Positions 9,745 to 19,255 of a stretch of 64,000 bases of DNA are shown piece by piece. This DNA is from Sulfurimonas sp. (GTDB taxonomy: Bacteria > Campylobacterota > Campylobacteria > Campylobacterales > Sulfurimonadaceae): positions 10,205 to 74,204 of the forward strand of contig JAKISR010000003.1 in the NCBI GenBank assembly GCA_021648465.1. Direction: 5' to 3'. Below the pieces are notes generated by a model, which saw only the letters and a list, made by a program, of their open reading frames with translations, searched no databases and had not been told where the DNA came from. The number at the start of each line of letters is the position of its first letter. Position 1 is the first letter of the stretch. The translations under genes were made by a program, and so were the position numbers.

Positions 9745-10455
9745 ATGATAATTGCAGCAAATTTAAAAACAAACTTTACAAGGGCAAAAACTACAGAGTA
9801 TATAGAAGAGATAGAGAAGTTTATAAAACAAAATAGTATTTCACAAGAAATTTTAATTTTTCCTACAAGCTCTAGTTTAAATTTACATAATGGAGAGGCT
9901 ATCATTGGGGTACAAAATGCCTATGCTACAATAAATGGTGCATTTACTGGTGAAATAGGGCAAGAGCAATTAGAAGAGTTTGAAATTAAAACTATTTTAA
10001 TCGGTCATAGTGAAAGACGACATGTTCTTGGAGAAACACAAGATGAGCTAATTAAAAAATTTAACTTTTATAAAGAGCTTAAATATAAGATAGTTTACTG
10101 CATAGGAGAACCCTTAGAAATTAGAGAAGCTGGACATGCTAAAATGATGCAATATATATCTGCACAATATGATGGAATAGATACAAACTATGAAAATCTT
10201 ATAATTGCTTATGAACCTGTTTGGGCTATTGGGACTGGGCTTACTCCAACATTAGAAGATATAATAGTTATTCATAAAGAGTTAAAAAAGAAATCTCATG
10301 CACCTTTACTTTATGGTGGAAGTGTGAAAGTTACTAATGCAAATGATGTTTTAGCGCTTGATGGTGTTGATGGAGTTTTAGTTGGAAGTGCGGCATTAAA
10401 TGCTGATAATTTTTGTACGATGATAGAGTTTGCACAAAATATAGAGATAAATTAA
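9745..10455 (+). CDS. tpiA: Triosephosphate isomerase
   Basis: A 236-residue TIM barrel that interconverts dihydroxyacetone phosphate and glyceraldehyde 3-phosphate. Catalytic residues are visible: N6 and K8 in AANLKTN, H88 in IGHSERR and E157 in AYEPVWAIGTG. The phosphate-binding YGGSV and GVLVGSAAL segments are near the end. The protein is shorter than the usual 250 residues, which is typical of Campylobacterota. It starts four bases after the pgk stop. Confidence 0.96.
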   Translation: MIIAANLKTNFTRAKTTEYIEEIEKFIKQNSISQEILIFPTSSSLNLHNGEAIIGVQNAYATINGAFTGEIGQEQLEEFEIKTILIGHSERRHVLGETQDELIKKFNFYKELKYKIVYCIGEPLEIREAGHAKMMQYISAQYDGIDTNYENLIIAYEPVWAIGTGLTPTLEDIIVIHKELKKKSHAPLLYGGSVKVTNANDVLALDGVDGVLVGSAALNADNFCTMIEFAQNIEIN

Positions 10456-10463
10456 ATAATTAA

Positions 10464-11309
<846 letters not shown>

Positions 11310-11404
11310 ATATTTTATTAAGAAGTAATAGTAAAATTTTTTACTATAATTAAAAATCAATGTGATTTATGCAAAATTGTTACATACCAAAAATAGGAAA
11401 AAAA

Positions 11405-12067
11405 ATGAAATTAATTAAACTTAGCTTAGCAGTAGCTCTTGTCGCATCAGTGGCATTTGCTCAGGAAGAAAAATCTGAAATAGGTGTTAGTGCCAATATG
11501 GCAATAGCAAGTAATTATGTTTGGAGAGGTATGACGCAAAACCAAGATAGCATTGCTATTCAGGGTGGTGTTGATTTAGATTATAAAGGTTTTTATATAG
11601 GTGTATGGGGATCAAATGTTAATTTTGATACAGATGTATCAATAGAGTTAGATTTTTATGGTGGTTATGCTTCAGAGATTGCTGGAGTAGGTTTCAATGT
11701 AGGTTATATAGAATATGTATATCCAAAAGATACGAAGGCTAGTAACTTCGGTGAAGCATATGTTGGACTTAGTAAAGATTGGGACATGTTTGGTGTAAGC
11801 GCAACATACAGTTTCGGTGTAGAAACAAATACACTAAACCCTGAAGATTATTGGGAAATTGGTGCTTATACATCTATCCTTCCATATGATATTGGACTTC
11901 AAGCTAGTTATGGTGATTATGATAAAACAGGCGATAATTATTCTATAGGAGTAAGTAAGTCATTTGAAAAATTTGATTTAAGTGTTGCTTATATTGATTT
12001 TTCTCATGACAGTGATTCAAACTTAGATGAAGATAATGTTGTAGCTACTGTTAGTTTTAGCTTTTAG
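11405..12067 (+). CDS. TorF-family putative porin / outer-membrane protein
   Basis: About 220 residues. The signal peptide MKLIKLSLAVALVASVAFA is followed by ten or so amphipathic beta strands ending in SFSF. Motifs such as SNYVWRGMTQNQDSIAIQGG match the small Gcw_chp/TorF beta-barrel family. The frame is open 12 codons further upstream, but ATG 11405 has AGGA six bases before it and begins the signal peptide, so it is chosen. Transport substrate is unknown. A weak AT-rich hairpin (11329-11346) separates it from fabI. Confidence 0.82.
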   Translation: MKLIKLSLAVALVASVAFAQEEKSEIGVSANMAIASNYVWRGMTQNQDSIAIQGGVDLDYKGFYIGVWGSNVNFDTDVSIELDFYGGYASEIAGVGFNVGYIEYVYPKDTKASNFGEAYVGLSKDWDMFGVSATYSFGVETNTLNPEDYWEIGAYTSILPYDIGLQASYGDYDKTGDNYSIGVSKSFEKFDLSVAYIDFSHDSDSNLDEDNVVATVSFSF

Positions 12068-12086
12068 TATTTAAAATATAATTTGT

Positions 12087-12117
12087 TTCATATTCCATAT
12101 ATTATTTGGAATATGAA
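12087..12117. terminator. Putative bidirectional terminator stem-loop
   Basis: TTCATATTCCA (12087-12097) pairs perfectly with TGGAATATGAA (12107-12117) around a 9-base loop. It lies between two convergent genes, the porin ending at 12067 and the lipoprotein ending at 12129. The T-tracts are poor on both sides, so termination is inferred from position and stem strength. Confidence 0.55.
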
Positions 12118-12128
12118 TGTTAATAAGT

Positions 12129-12605
12129 TTACCTTTTAGTGGCACCAATCACAGGCATATTGTTTATTTTATTAAAGTGGGAATTTTTTTCATTTGAGGT
12201 ATTAATATTATTATAGACTGCCATTTTATCAATATACTCTTGTAGAGTAAAATCTCTATCCTTGTCTTGATATTTTTCTTGTACCTCATTTTGTTTTTCA
12301 ACTTGCTCTTTAGTCATCACTTTTAGAACTACATTTGTTTTTGCATCTACTAATTTTGCAGTACCATCTTTATTAGAGATGATTTTTATCTTTGTTTCTC
12401 CTGTGGGAGTTTTTGCATTTGATACAGTAGGATTCCATTCATTTTTTAACCAATCATCAAGTAAGTTTTGCATTAAGGCAGTTTTTTTTCCTTTTTTTCC
12501 TGCAAGAATATTTAAGGCTTTATTTTGAGATGGATTAACTCCATCAACTTTAGAACATGCGTTGAATATAAATACCATAGGTATAAGTAATAATAATTTT
12601 TTCAT
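12129..12605 (-). CDS. Unknown lipoprotein
   Basis: The protein has about 158 residues. The lipoprotein signal MKKLLLLIPMVFIFNACSK is clear, with the lipobox Cys at residue 17. The frame extends nine codons upstream, but the lipoprotein signal fixes the start at 12605. After the signal come KALNILAGKKGKKTALMQNL and a middle section resembling a small beta domain (TKIKIISNKDGTAKLVDAKTNVVLKV), then a charged, probably helical end. I do not recognise the family. It is monocistronic, between two outer-membrane protein genes. Confidence 0.75.
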   Translation of the reverse strand: MKKLLLLIPMVFIFNACSKVDGVNPSQNKALNILAGKKGKKTALMQNLLDDWLKNEWNPTVSNAKTPTGETKIKIISNKDGTAKLVDAKTNVVLKVMTKEQVEKQNEVQEKYQDKDRDFTLQEYIDKMAVYNNINTSNEKNSHFNKINNMPVIGATKR

Positions 12606-12750
12606 AGAGACAGTATACAGAAATATTGTCACAAATCTGTTACCTTTTTTAATGTTTTATAAGAAAGATTAATATTTTATTGTAAGTTTAATTTTACTTT
12701 AAAGATATAAATGACATACTTGTGACATATTTAGATTTGGGAGAATATAA

Positions 12751-14124
12751 ATGAGATTAACAAAGTTAAGTTTAATAGCAGTAATGCTAATAGGTTCAAG
12801 TGCGCTTGCACTTGAAAATACAAAAATATCTGGTACAGCTGGATTATTTTATGGTACTCAAGATTCTGATGCAGCAAATGCACCAGATCTTTTTTCTAAA
12901 GATTCAGCATATACTAACTATTTTGCTCACTTAGATGTAACAAGTGATCTTACTAATGGTGTGTCAGCTGGTATTGGTGCACAAATAATTACAACTTTAG
13001 GGGTTGAGCATAATTTAGTAAATTCTGTATTTTCAAATGCGCACACAGCTGGTTCTTCTAATGGAGCATCATTTGGTAATGGTTTACAAGTTGATTCTGC
13101 AATGTGGATTGATGAATTATGGATAGCAGGTTCTGCATATGACACAACTTTAAAAATTGGTCGTCAAGCTTTAGATACTCCTTTTGCATTTACAGAGAGT
13201 TGGGGTGTTGATAAAAATACTTTTGAAGCAGCTGTAATTATTAATCAAAGTATTCCTAATACTACTTTAATTGCTACTACAATTGGTAAATCAAATGGTT
13301 CTGCTGATGATAGAACAAGTGCTCGTGAAAGTATTACAGGTTCTGGAAATTTAAATAACTTAAGTTTAACAGCTGCTGGTTATGTTGCTGCTGATGGTGA
13401 GTTTAATACCTTTGGTAATCAAGGCACATATGCTTTTGGTTTTTTAAATAACTCTATTGAATCACTTACTGTTCAAGGTTGGTATTATGATATGGTTCAA
13501 TTAGCTGAAGCATATTGGCTACAAGCTGATGTAAATGTAGATGGTATTATGGTTGGTTTTCAATATATGAATACTGATTTAGATAGAGGTGCAGAACTTG
13601 GTGACATTACTAACACTAATACAAATACTATAGCAGGTTCTACAGAAGATACAACAGCTTGGTCTGCAATGCTTGGTTATGAAATGAAAGATGTTGCTAC
13701 CTTTAAAATTGCTTTTTCTGATGTTGATGAAGATGGTACATTGGCTGTTGCTAATACTGCAACAGGTTCTATAGCTACAGTTGGTGGTCAATCAAAACTT
13801 TATACTGAAATGTGGTGGAATTATGGTCGTGTTTCTGCTGTAGGTTCAGAGTCTTTCTCAATTACTGCTGAAGGCAGTGTATCAGATGTTGATTTATTAT
13901 TAGGTTACTATAATGCAGATATAGAAGCAGGTAGTGCTACTGTAAATCTTCTTCGTGGTTTTTCTAGCATAGAGTTAACAGAAGTCACATTAGTTGCATC
14001 TAAATCTTTTGGTCCACTAGATACTTCTTTGGCAATTATTTATGCTGATCTTGAAGATAATACAACACCAGCTAATGATGTTAAAACAACAGATTTTCAA
14101 GTATATTTAACATATAATTTTTAA
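12751..14124 (+). CDS. Opr-family major porin
   Basis: A 457-residue outer-membrane beta-barrel with a signal peptide (MRLTKLSLIAVMLIGSSALA). The mature protein begins LENTKISGTAGLFYGTQ. It has many alternating strands, the segment WIAGSAYDTTLKIGRQALDTP and a C-terminal Phe (QVYLTYNF), as in the OprD-like porins abundant in this phylum. GGGAG before the ATG is a good ribosome site, and TATAAA at 12706-12711 is a likely -10. A 10-bp stem (14150-14177) follows the stop. Probably highly expressed. Confidence 0.85.
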   Translation: MRLTKLSLIAVMLIGSSALALENTKISGTAGLFYGTQDSDAANAPDLFSKDSAYTNYFAHLDVTSDLTNGVSAGIGAQIITTLGVEHNLVNSVFSNAHTAGSSNGASFGNGLQVDSAMWIDELWIAGSAYDTTLKIGRQALDTPFAFTESWGVDKNTFEAAVIINQSIPNTTLIATTIGKSNGSADDRTSARESITGSGNLNNLSLTAAGYVAADGEFNTFGNQGTYAFGFLNNSIESLTVQGWYYDMVQLAEAYWLQADVNVDGIMVGFQYMNTDLDRGAELGDITNTNTNTIAGSTEDTTAWSAMLGYEMKDVATFKIAFSDVDEDGTLAVANTATGSIATVGGQSKLYTEMWWNYGRVSAVGSESFSITAEGSVSDVDLLLGYYNADIEAGSATVNLLRGFSSIELTEVTLVASKSFGPLDTSLAIIYADLEDNTTPANDVKTTDFQVYLTYNF

Positions 14125-14149
14125 GAGAAATTTTTATAATTTACTAAGC

Positions 14150-14177
14150 TTATTCTTTTATTCTCAAAAAAGAATAA
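14150..14177 (+). terminator. Stem-loop after the porin gene
   Basis: TTATTCTTTT (14150-14159) pairs with AAAAGAATAA (14168-14177) over an 8-base loop, beginning 26 bases after the porin stop. It is likely the transcript end or a 3' stabiliser. The stem is AT-rich and has no long T-run behind it. Confidence 0.5.
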
Positions 14178-14191
14178 ATTTATATTTCAGT

Positions 14192-14267
14192 CCATTTCCT
14201 GCTTTCCTGTTTTGTAGGGAAATGGGCCCTTCTCATCCTCTTATTTCCTGTTTTGTAAGAAGATGAG
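14192..14267 (+). other. Tandem stem-loops with an identical loop sequence
   Basis: Hairpin 1 is CCATTTCC (14192-14199) with GGAAATGG (14218-14225). Hairpin 2 is CTCATCCTCTTA (14232-14243) with TAAGAAGATGAG (14256-14267), with one mismatch. The stems are unrelated, yet both enclose TTTCCTGTTTTGTA (14203-14216 and 14244-14257). AGTCCATTT also occurs on each side (from 14189 and from 14271). The element lies between the porin terminator and the permease start. A TATAAT at 14135-14140 could drive it as a small RNA. Function unknown. Confidence 0.7.
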
Positions 14268-14335
14268 CAGAGTCCATTTTAAGTAAAAAGTTATTTATGG
14301 TCTCTTGCTTAATTTTTTTGGATATACTTTTTACT

Positions 14336-15295
14336 ATGAATAAACTAATTAAAAAAATCTTTTATATACTTTTTATGCTTATTCTCATATCTATCATATC
14401 ATTTTTAGCAATTCATGCTGCACCAAATAGCTTCTTTGGAGCAGGTGAATTAAATCCAAATATGACACCAGAAGCAATAGCGGCTTTAAAAGCTATATAT
14501 GGGTTAGATAAACCACTTCTACAGCAATATACTGACTGGGTTATAAATATTTTTTCTTTCAATTTTGGTATCTCATTTGTTAATGGACAAGATGTTAGTT
14601 CTGAGATACTAAAGAGGCTACCGATAACTATTAGTATGAATATAATAGCTCTACTAGCTGTATTTTTTATATCTTTGTATTTAGGTATAAAATCAGCACT
14701 TAATTATGAAAAAAAAGCTGATTATATTATTCGTCAAATTTCTTTAATCTCTTTTTCAATGCCATCATTTTATTTAGCATTGTTGTTTATTATATTTTTC
14801 TCACTTAATTTGGACTTATTTCCAATAGCAGGTCTTCACTCTATTGAGCCAAAAGTGGGTTTTGAGTACTATCTTGATATGGCTTGGCACTTAGTCTTAC
14901 CAATAGGAGTTATGATATTTGTTGGTTTAGGGAGTATGATTATATATGTCCGTTCACTCACTTTAGAGATACTAAAGAGTGACTATTACTATTTTGCATT
15001 ATCTCGTGGATTGAAAAAAAAAGAGTTATTAAAATATTATATTTTTCCAAATCTTTTACCACCAATCATTACTCTTTTAGGATTATCTATTCCTGGATTA
15101 ATAGGAGGTAGTGTTATTTTAGAGTCTATATTTGGGATTGAGGGCATGGGACAGCTATTTTTTATGAGTGCATTAAGTAGAGACTACCCTATAATTATGG
15201 GAACTTTAATGATTACAGCATTTTTAACACTGCTTGGGAATATGATAGCGGATTTAATTTTATTAAAATTAAATCCATATATGAAAAGAGGATAA
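14336..15295 (+). CDS. DppB/OppB-type ABC transporter permease
   Basis: About 319 residues, with six membrane helices. The N-terminal fold (FLAIHAAPNSFF, YGLDKPLLQQYTDW, FGISF) is of dipeptide/nickel permease type. The cytoplasmic EAA-type loop is RSLTLEILKSDYYYFALSRGLKKKELLKYYIFPN, and GSVILESIFGIEGMGQLF follows. The start is uncertain: the frame is open to an ATG at 14297, but ATG 14336 gives the normal N-terminus. No partner permease, ATPase or binding protein is adjacent, so it is an orphan in this window. Confidence 0.85.
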   Translation: MNKLIKKIFYILFMLILISIISFLAIHAAPNSFFGAGELNPNMTPEAIAALKAIYGLDKPLLQQYTDWVINIFSFNFGISFVNGQDVSSEILKRLPITISMNIIALLAVFFISLYLGIKSALNYEKKADYIIRQISLISFSMPSFYLALLFIIFFSLNLDLFPIAGLHSIEPKVGFEYYLDMAWHLVLPIGVMIFVGLGSMIIYVRSLTLEILKSDYYYFALSRGLKKKELLKYYIFPNLLPPIITLLGLSIPGLIGGSVILESIFGIEGMGQLFFMSALSRDYPIIMGTLMITAFLTLLGNMIADLILLKLNPYMKRG

Positions 15296-15339
15296 AAGAG
15301 AGTCAGGATAGATTTTTCTCTGAGCTTGAAAAGAGTTAA

Positions 15340-16473
15340 CTATGAGAACATTGCCTCTAATGCATCCAAGCCATCTTTAGCTTCTTGAATCTCACCATCT
15401 TCATTAGTTGTATTGTCTGTTTCAACTAACTCAATATTTAATCCACTCAACATTGAAGCTAAACGGATATTTATACCACTTTTACCAATGGCTTTTGATT
15501 TTTGATCTGCTGGCAGAGTTATAATAGCTTTTTGGGCCTCACCCTCTTCATTTTTAATTATCTCAACAGTAGAAATAATTGCTGGTGACATAATTCTTGA
15601 GATAAAAAGTTCTGGAATAGATGTATATTCTATGCAGTCAATATTTTCACCAATTAACTCTTGACTAACGGCATTAATACGAACACCTTTAACACCAACA
15701 GTTGCTCCAACAGCATCAACTTGTGGATGAGTGCTTATAAGTGCTATTTTAGCTCTTTCACCAGGTATACGAGCACTAGCTTCTACAATTACGGTTCCAT
15801 CAGAAATTTCAGGAACTTCAAGTGCTAAAAGTTCTTCTAAAAATTTAGGAGAGGTACGAGATAGTTCTATTTGGATGCCATTTTCTTTATCCATATTAAC
15901 ACGACGAACAACAGCTTTCATATGATCACCTACTTTAAATACTTCACCTTTTATACGGCTTTTCATTGGTAGTACAGCACGAACTTCATCAATTTCTATA
16001 TATGTTGAGCTATTCGCATCAACTCTTGTAACTCTACCTGTTACAAGTGTTCCTATTTTTGATTTATATTTATTAAAAAGTTCATTTTCTACAAGTCTTT
16101 GAATATGATATTCTATTTCACGATGAAGTTGAGATGCACCTGTTCTACCATACTCCTCTAAAGAGTGTGGAATTTGAAGTTGATCATCAAGTTCTATTTG
16201 GTCATCATACTCTCTAGCATCACTTATAGAAATATATGAAGGAGCTAAGTCTTCATCATTAAGTCTTTCATCTTCATCTGAAACTACTGTAATTGTTTGA
16301 ATTATATCTAGGTTTTTTGTTTCATCATTTATGACTGCTTCAAATGTAAATTTTTGATCAATTACTCTTTTTGCTGTTTGGGTAAATGCTGTTTTTAGAG
16401 CTTCTATAACTTTATCAGGTTGAAGATTTTTTTCATGTGCAATTGCTTCTGCAATATCTAGAATTTTTTCCAT
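15340..16473 (-). CDS. nusA: Transcription termination/antitermination factor NusA
   Basis: About 377 residues. An N-terminal RNA-polymerase-binding domain spans roughly 1-125, then S1 (LVTGRVTRVDANSSTYIEID, near 140), and two KH domains (the second with AIGKSGINIRLASMLSG). The enterobacterial C-terminal acidic repeats are absent, as is normal in this phylum. The frame extends nine codons to a GTG at 16500, but MEKILDIAEAIAHEK with AAAGG upstream fixes the start at 16473. It diverges from the HP0268-type gene. Confidence 0.94.
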   Translation of the reverse strand: MEKILDIAEAIAHEKNLQPDKVIEALKTAFTQTAKRVIDQKFTFEAVINDETKNLDIIQTITVVSDEDERLNDEDLAPSYISISDAREYDDQIELDDQLQIPHSLEEYGRTGASQLHREIEYHIQRLVENELFNKYKSKIGTLVTGRVTRVDANSSTYIEIDEVRAVLPMKSRIKGEVFKVGDHMKAVVRRVNMDKENGIQIELSRTSPKFLEELLALEVPEISDGTVIVEASARIPGERAKIALISTHPQVDAVGATVGVKGVRINAVSQELIGENIDCIEYTSIPELFISRIMSPAIISTVEIIKNEEGEAQKAIITLPADQKSKAIGKSGINIRLASMLSGLNIELVETDNTTNEDGEIQEAKDGLDALEAMFS

Positions 16474-16603
16474 ATTTATGCCTTTTAAATGGTGTTTCAC
16501 AAAAAATAAATGTTAAAAGTTTATAGTGATTTCTTATGATGTATGACATTATATCTAACACTCTATAAAATCAACTTTAATCAACTTTTTAGTAGAGTTT
16601 AAC

Positions 16604-16609
16604 TATAAT
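16604..16609 (+). promoter_or_regulatory. -10 box of the HP0268/miaB gene string
   Basis: TATAAT lies 30 bases before the ATG at 16639, with an AAGGA ribosome site at 16627-16631. No good -35 is visible, as is usual in Campylobacterota. It probably starts the transcript for the genes that follow to 22122. Confidence 0.5.
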
Positions 16610-16638
16610 GCAAAACATTAAGATATAAGGATAAAACG

Positions 16639-16884
16639 ATGGATTTGAAATTTGCAAGAACAGATATTACTACGAAACCAAAAAAAGCTGACTTAAGTAA
16701 AATGGAAGCTAGTGTTGAAAAAGATGATAGTGTAATTTTTTATTTTGATAGAGAAAATTCTCATAAAGATTTGTTAGAACTTCAGGACTATTTTGAAAAA
16801 AAAGGTAAAAGTTTTTACATGAGTGAAGTTAAATATGGTCTTTCTGATAGTGAGTACATGTACCAAGTTCATATTATTAACTAA
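16639..16884 (+). CDS. HP0268-family small nuclease
   Basis: The product has 81 residues with beta-alpha-beta-like character. The segments [27 protein letters not shown] and YMYQVHIIN match my recollection of Helicobacter pylori HP0268, a small fold reported to nick DNA and cleave RNA. HP0268 is likewise next to miaB (HP0269), and Campylobacter jejuni has nusA, this gene and miaB in a row (Cj0460-Cj0458c), which supports orthology. Biological role is unknown. It lies 5 bases before miaB. Confidence 0.82.
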   Translation: MDLKFARTDITTKPKKADLSKMEASVEKDDSVIFYFDRENSHKDLLELQDYFEKKGKSFYMSEVKYGLSDSEYMYQVHIIN

Positions 16885-16889
16885 AATTA

Positions 16890-18191
16890 ATGTCAAAAAA
16901 ATTATTTATTGAGACACTTGGTTGTGCAATGAACTCTCGTGATTCAGAGCATATGATTGCACAACTAAGTGAGAAAGAGGGCTACGAAATTACAGATGAT
17001 ATGCCTTCGGCTGATTTAATTTTAATAAATACATGTTCAGTAAGAGAAAAACCAGTGGCTAAACTATTCTCAGAACTTGGTGTTTTTAATAAAAAGAAAA
17101 AAACCTCTGCAAAGATAGGTGTATGCGGATGTACTGCATCTCATCTTGGTGAAGAGATAATTAAAAGAGCTCCATATGTGAGTTTTGTTTTAGGTGCTAG
17201 AAATGTATCTAAAATTACAGAAATAATCCATAAAGAAAAAGCTGTTGAAGTAGATATAAACTATGATGAGAGTGAATTTGCATTTGATGATTTTAGAACA
17301 TCTCCATATAAAGCTTTTATAAATATATCTATAGGATGTGATAAAGCATGTACTTATTGTATAGTTCCTAAAACCCGTGGTGATGAGATATCAATTCCTG
17401 ATGAACTTATTATTCGTGAAGCTAAAAGAGCAGTTGACAATGGAGCAAAAGAAGTTTTTCTTCTTGGTCAAAATGTAAATAATTATGGTCGCCGTTTCTC
17501 AGGAAATCATGAGAAGGTAAACTTTTCAAAACTTCTTCGCAGACTTAGTAAAATTGATAAACTTCAAAGGATTCGTTTTACATCTCCTCACCCTTTTCAT
17601 ATGGATGATGAGTTTATAAGTGAGTTTGCAAAAAACCCTAAAATTTGTAAATCAATGCATATGCCACTTCAAAGTGGATCAAGTAAAGTTCTTAAGGATA
17701 TGAAGCGTGGTTACTCAAAAGAATGGTTTTTAGAGCGTATTGCTAAATTAAGAAGTGAGTGTCCAAAGGTTAGTATAAGTACTGATATTATTGTTGCTTT
17801 TCCTGGTGAGAGTGATGAGGACTTTGAAGACACAATAGATGTAATGAAAAAAGTAAGATTTGATCAGATTTTTTCATTTAAATACTCATCACGTCCTGAA
17901 ACTGAAGCAGAGCATTTTACAAATACAGTAGATGAAGATGTAGCATCTTATAGACTTACAACTCTTCAAAATCTTCATACAGATATTTTAGATGAAAAAA
18001 ATGCAACACACCTTGGAAAAGTTTACCGTGTTTATTTTGAAGATTTAAACAAAGATCACTTTGTAAGTGGTAGAAGTGATAATAACCTTGTTGTGAAGGT
18101 TAAGGGTTCAGATGAGCTTTTAGGTGAGTTTAGAGATGTAAAAATTACACAAATTGGACGAACAATTTTAACTGGGGAACTTGTTGGCTAA
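16890..18191 (+). CDS. miaB: tRNA (ms2i6A37) methylthiotransferase MiaB
   Basis: A 433-residue radical-SAM enzyme that adds a methylthio group to i6A37 of tRNAs. The N-terminal UPF0004 cluster cysteines are C12, C49 and C81. The SAM cluster CDKACTYC is at C150, C154 and C157, and a C-terminal TRAM domain follows (about 370-433). The start [20 protein letters not shown] is typical of MiaB, which separates it from RimO at 23099. The ribosome site is weak, so translation may be coupled to the upstream gene. Confidence 0.95.
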   Translation: MSKKLFIETLGCAMNSRDSEHMIAQLSEKEGYEITDDMPSADLILINTCSVREKPVAKLFSELGVFNKKKKTSAKIGVCGCTASHLGEEIIKRAPYVSFVLGARNVSKITEIIHKEKAVEVDINYDESEFAFDDFRTSPYKAFINISIGCDKACTYCIVPKTRGDEISIPDELIIREAKRAVDNGAKEVFLLGQNVNNYGRRFSGNHEKVNFSKLLRRLSKIDKLQRIRFTSPHPFHMDDEFISEFAKNPKICKSMHMPLQSGSSKVLKDMKRGYSKEWFLERIAKLRSECPKVSISTDIIVAFPGESDEDFEDTIDVMKKVRFDQIFSFKYSSRPETEAEHFTNTVDEDVASYRLTTLQNLHTDILDEKNATHLGKVYRVYFEDLNKDHFVSGRSDNNLVVKVKGSDELLGEFRDVKITQIGRTILTGELVG

Positions 18192-18807
18192 AAAGTTATT
18201 TCGTGCAATAGCACTAATAATAGTACCATTTTTGGCATCTATCTTAATTCGATTATTATATTTAACAAATAAAAAAAAATTCTATATACTAAAAACGCTA
18301 GGTGATGAGCCTATTATCTTTGCTTGTTGGCATGGAGAACTTTTGATGCTCCCTTATTTATATAAGAAATTTAGAAAAACTCCACATGCAAAAGTTTTAA
18401 TATCTAGTCATTTTGATGGTATGCTAATTTCCAAAACAATAAAATATTTTAGACTAGGAACTATTGCAGGTTCAACAAATAGAAATGCAACAAGAGTCTT
18501 AATTCAAGGGATTAAAGCCTTAAGAGATGGTTATGATATTGGAATTACACCAGATGGTCCAAAAGGTCCTAGATATGAAGTTGCAGATGGTATAATTGTT
18601 ATGGCACAAAAAACTAAATGTAAAATAGTTTTGATTGGAATAAAACCAACAAAATTTTGGCAACTGAACTCTTGGGATAAATTTATAATTCCAAAGCCAT
18701 TTGGGACATTAAATTACTATTCAACAGAGCCACTAGATATTAGTGATTTAGAGTTAGAAGAAGCTAAAAACTTAATAAAAGAAAGGTTGAAGAAAAATGA
18801 AGCCTAA
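18184..18807 (+). CDS. Lysophospholipid acyltransferase family protein (DUF374)
   Basis: About 207 residues. There is an N-terminal membrane helix, then the acyltransferase block [26 protein letters not shown] and [16 protein letters not shown], typical of DUF374 proteins related to lipid A/lysophospholipid acyltransferases. It overlaps the end of miaB. Two TTG codons (18181 and 18184) are possible starts; GGGGA at 18174-18178 favours the second. A homologue sits behind miaB in Campylobacter (Cj0457c), so the order is conserved. Exact acceptor lipid is unknown. Confidence 0.8.
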   Translation: MAKKLFRAIALIIVPFLASILIRLLYLTNKKKFYILKTLGDEPIIFACWHGELLMLPYLYKKFRKTPHAKVLISSHFDGMLISKTIKYFRLGTIAGSTNRNATRVLIQGIKALRDGYDIGITPDGPKGPRYEVADGIIVMAQKTKCKIVLIGIKPTKFWQLNSWDKFIIPKPFGTLNYYSTEPLDISDLELEEAKNLIKERLKKNEA

Positions 18808-19255
18808 GTTTGCTATTTTAATTTTAGCAGTATCTTTACTTTTTATAATGGGTATATTTTTTTTAGTAAGTCCATCTTATGAAAAATCATTAAAAGCAAA
18901 GTATTATTATAAAACTGGTAACTACAAGCAGGCATATTCACTAGCTAAAGAGGCATTTAGCTTAGATGTATATAATCGCATGGCATCAACAATAATGGCT
19001 CAAACTCAAACATCTATAAAGTATGATAGTTATGTTAAAGATGCTAAAAAATATATGTTAGTTATAGACGAAATGGCAAAAAAAGAAAATATAGAAGATT
19101 CTGATAGGGCAAGAATAAAAATCATTTGTAAAATAATGTTAAGTTCATATATAAAATTGGCACCAAGTGTAATTACAGATAAAAAGTTAGTAAAAGAGGC
19201 TGCTCTATATCATGATAAATTTGAGAAACTGCTTGAAAAAGTCAATAGATACTAA
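18797..19255 (+). CDS. Unknown membrane-anchored protein
   Basis: The product has 152 residues. One N-terminal membrane helix (about 5-25) is followed by a helical periplasmic part with TPR-like character (AKYYYKTGNYKQAYSLAKEAFSLDVYNRMA). It overlaps the acyltransferase by 11 bases and is overlapped by the recombinase gene. Its position corresponds to small unknown membrane genes that follow miaB and the acyltransferase in relatives. Function not recognised. Confidence 0.7.
   Translation: MKPKFAILILAVSLLFIMGIFFLVSPSYEKSLKAKYYYKTGNYKQAYSLAKEAFSLDVYNRMASTIMAQTQTSIKYDSYVKDAKKYMLVIDEMAKKENIEDSDRARIKIICKIMLSSYIKLAPSVITDKKLVKEAALYHDKFEKLLEKVNRY

Noticed and set aside
11329..11346. Hairpin between fabI and the TorF-type gene as a terminator
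   Set aside because: The stem is almost pure A/T with a two-base loop; too weak to call.
12626..12634. TTGTCACAA as a CRP/FNR-type operator upstream of the lipoprotein and porin genes
   Set aside because: The spacing and half-sites do not fit TGTGA-N6-TCACA or TTGAT-N4-ATCAA.
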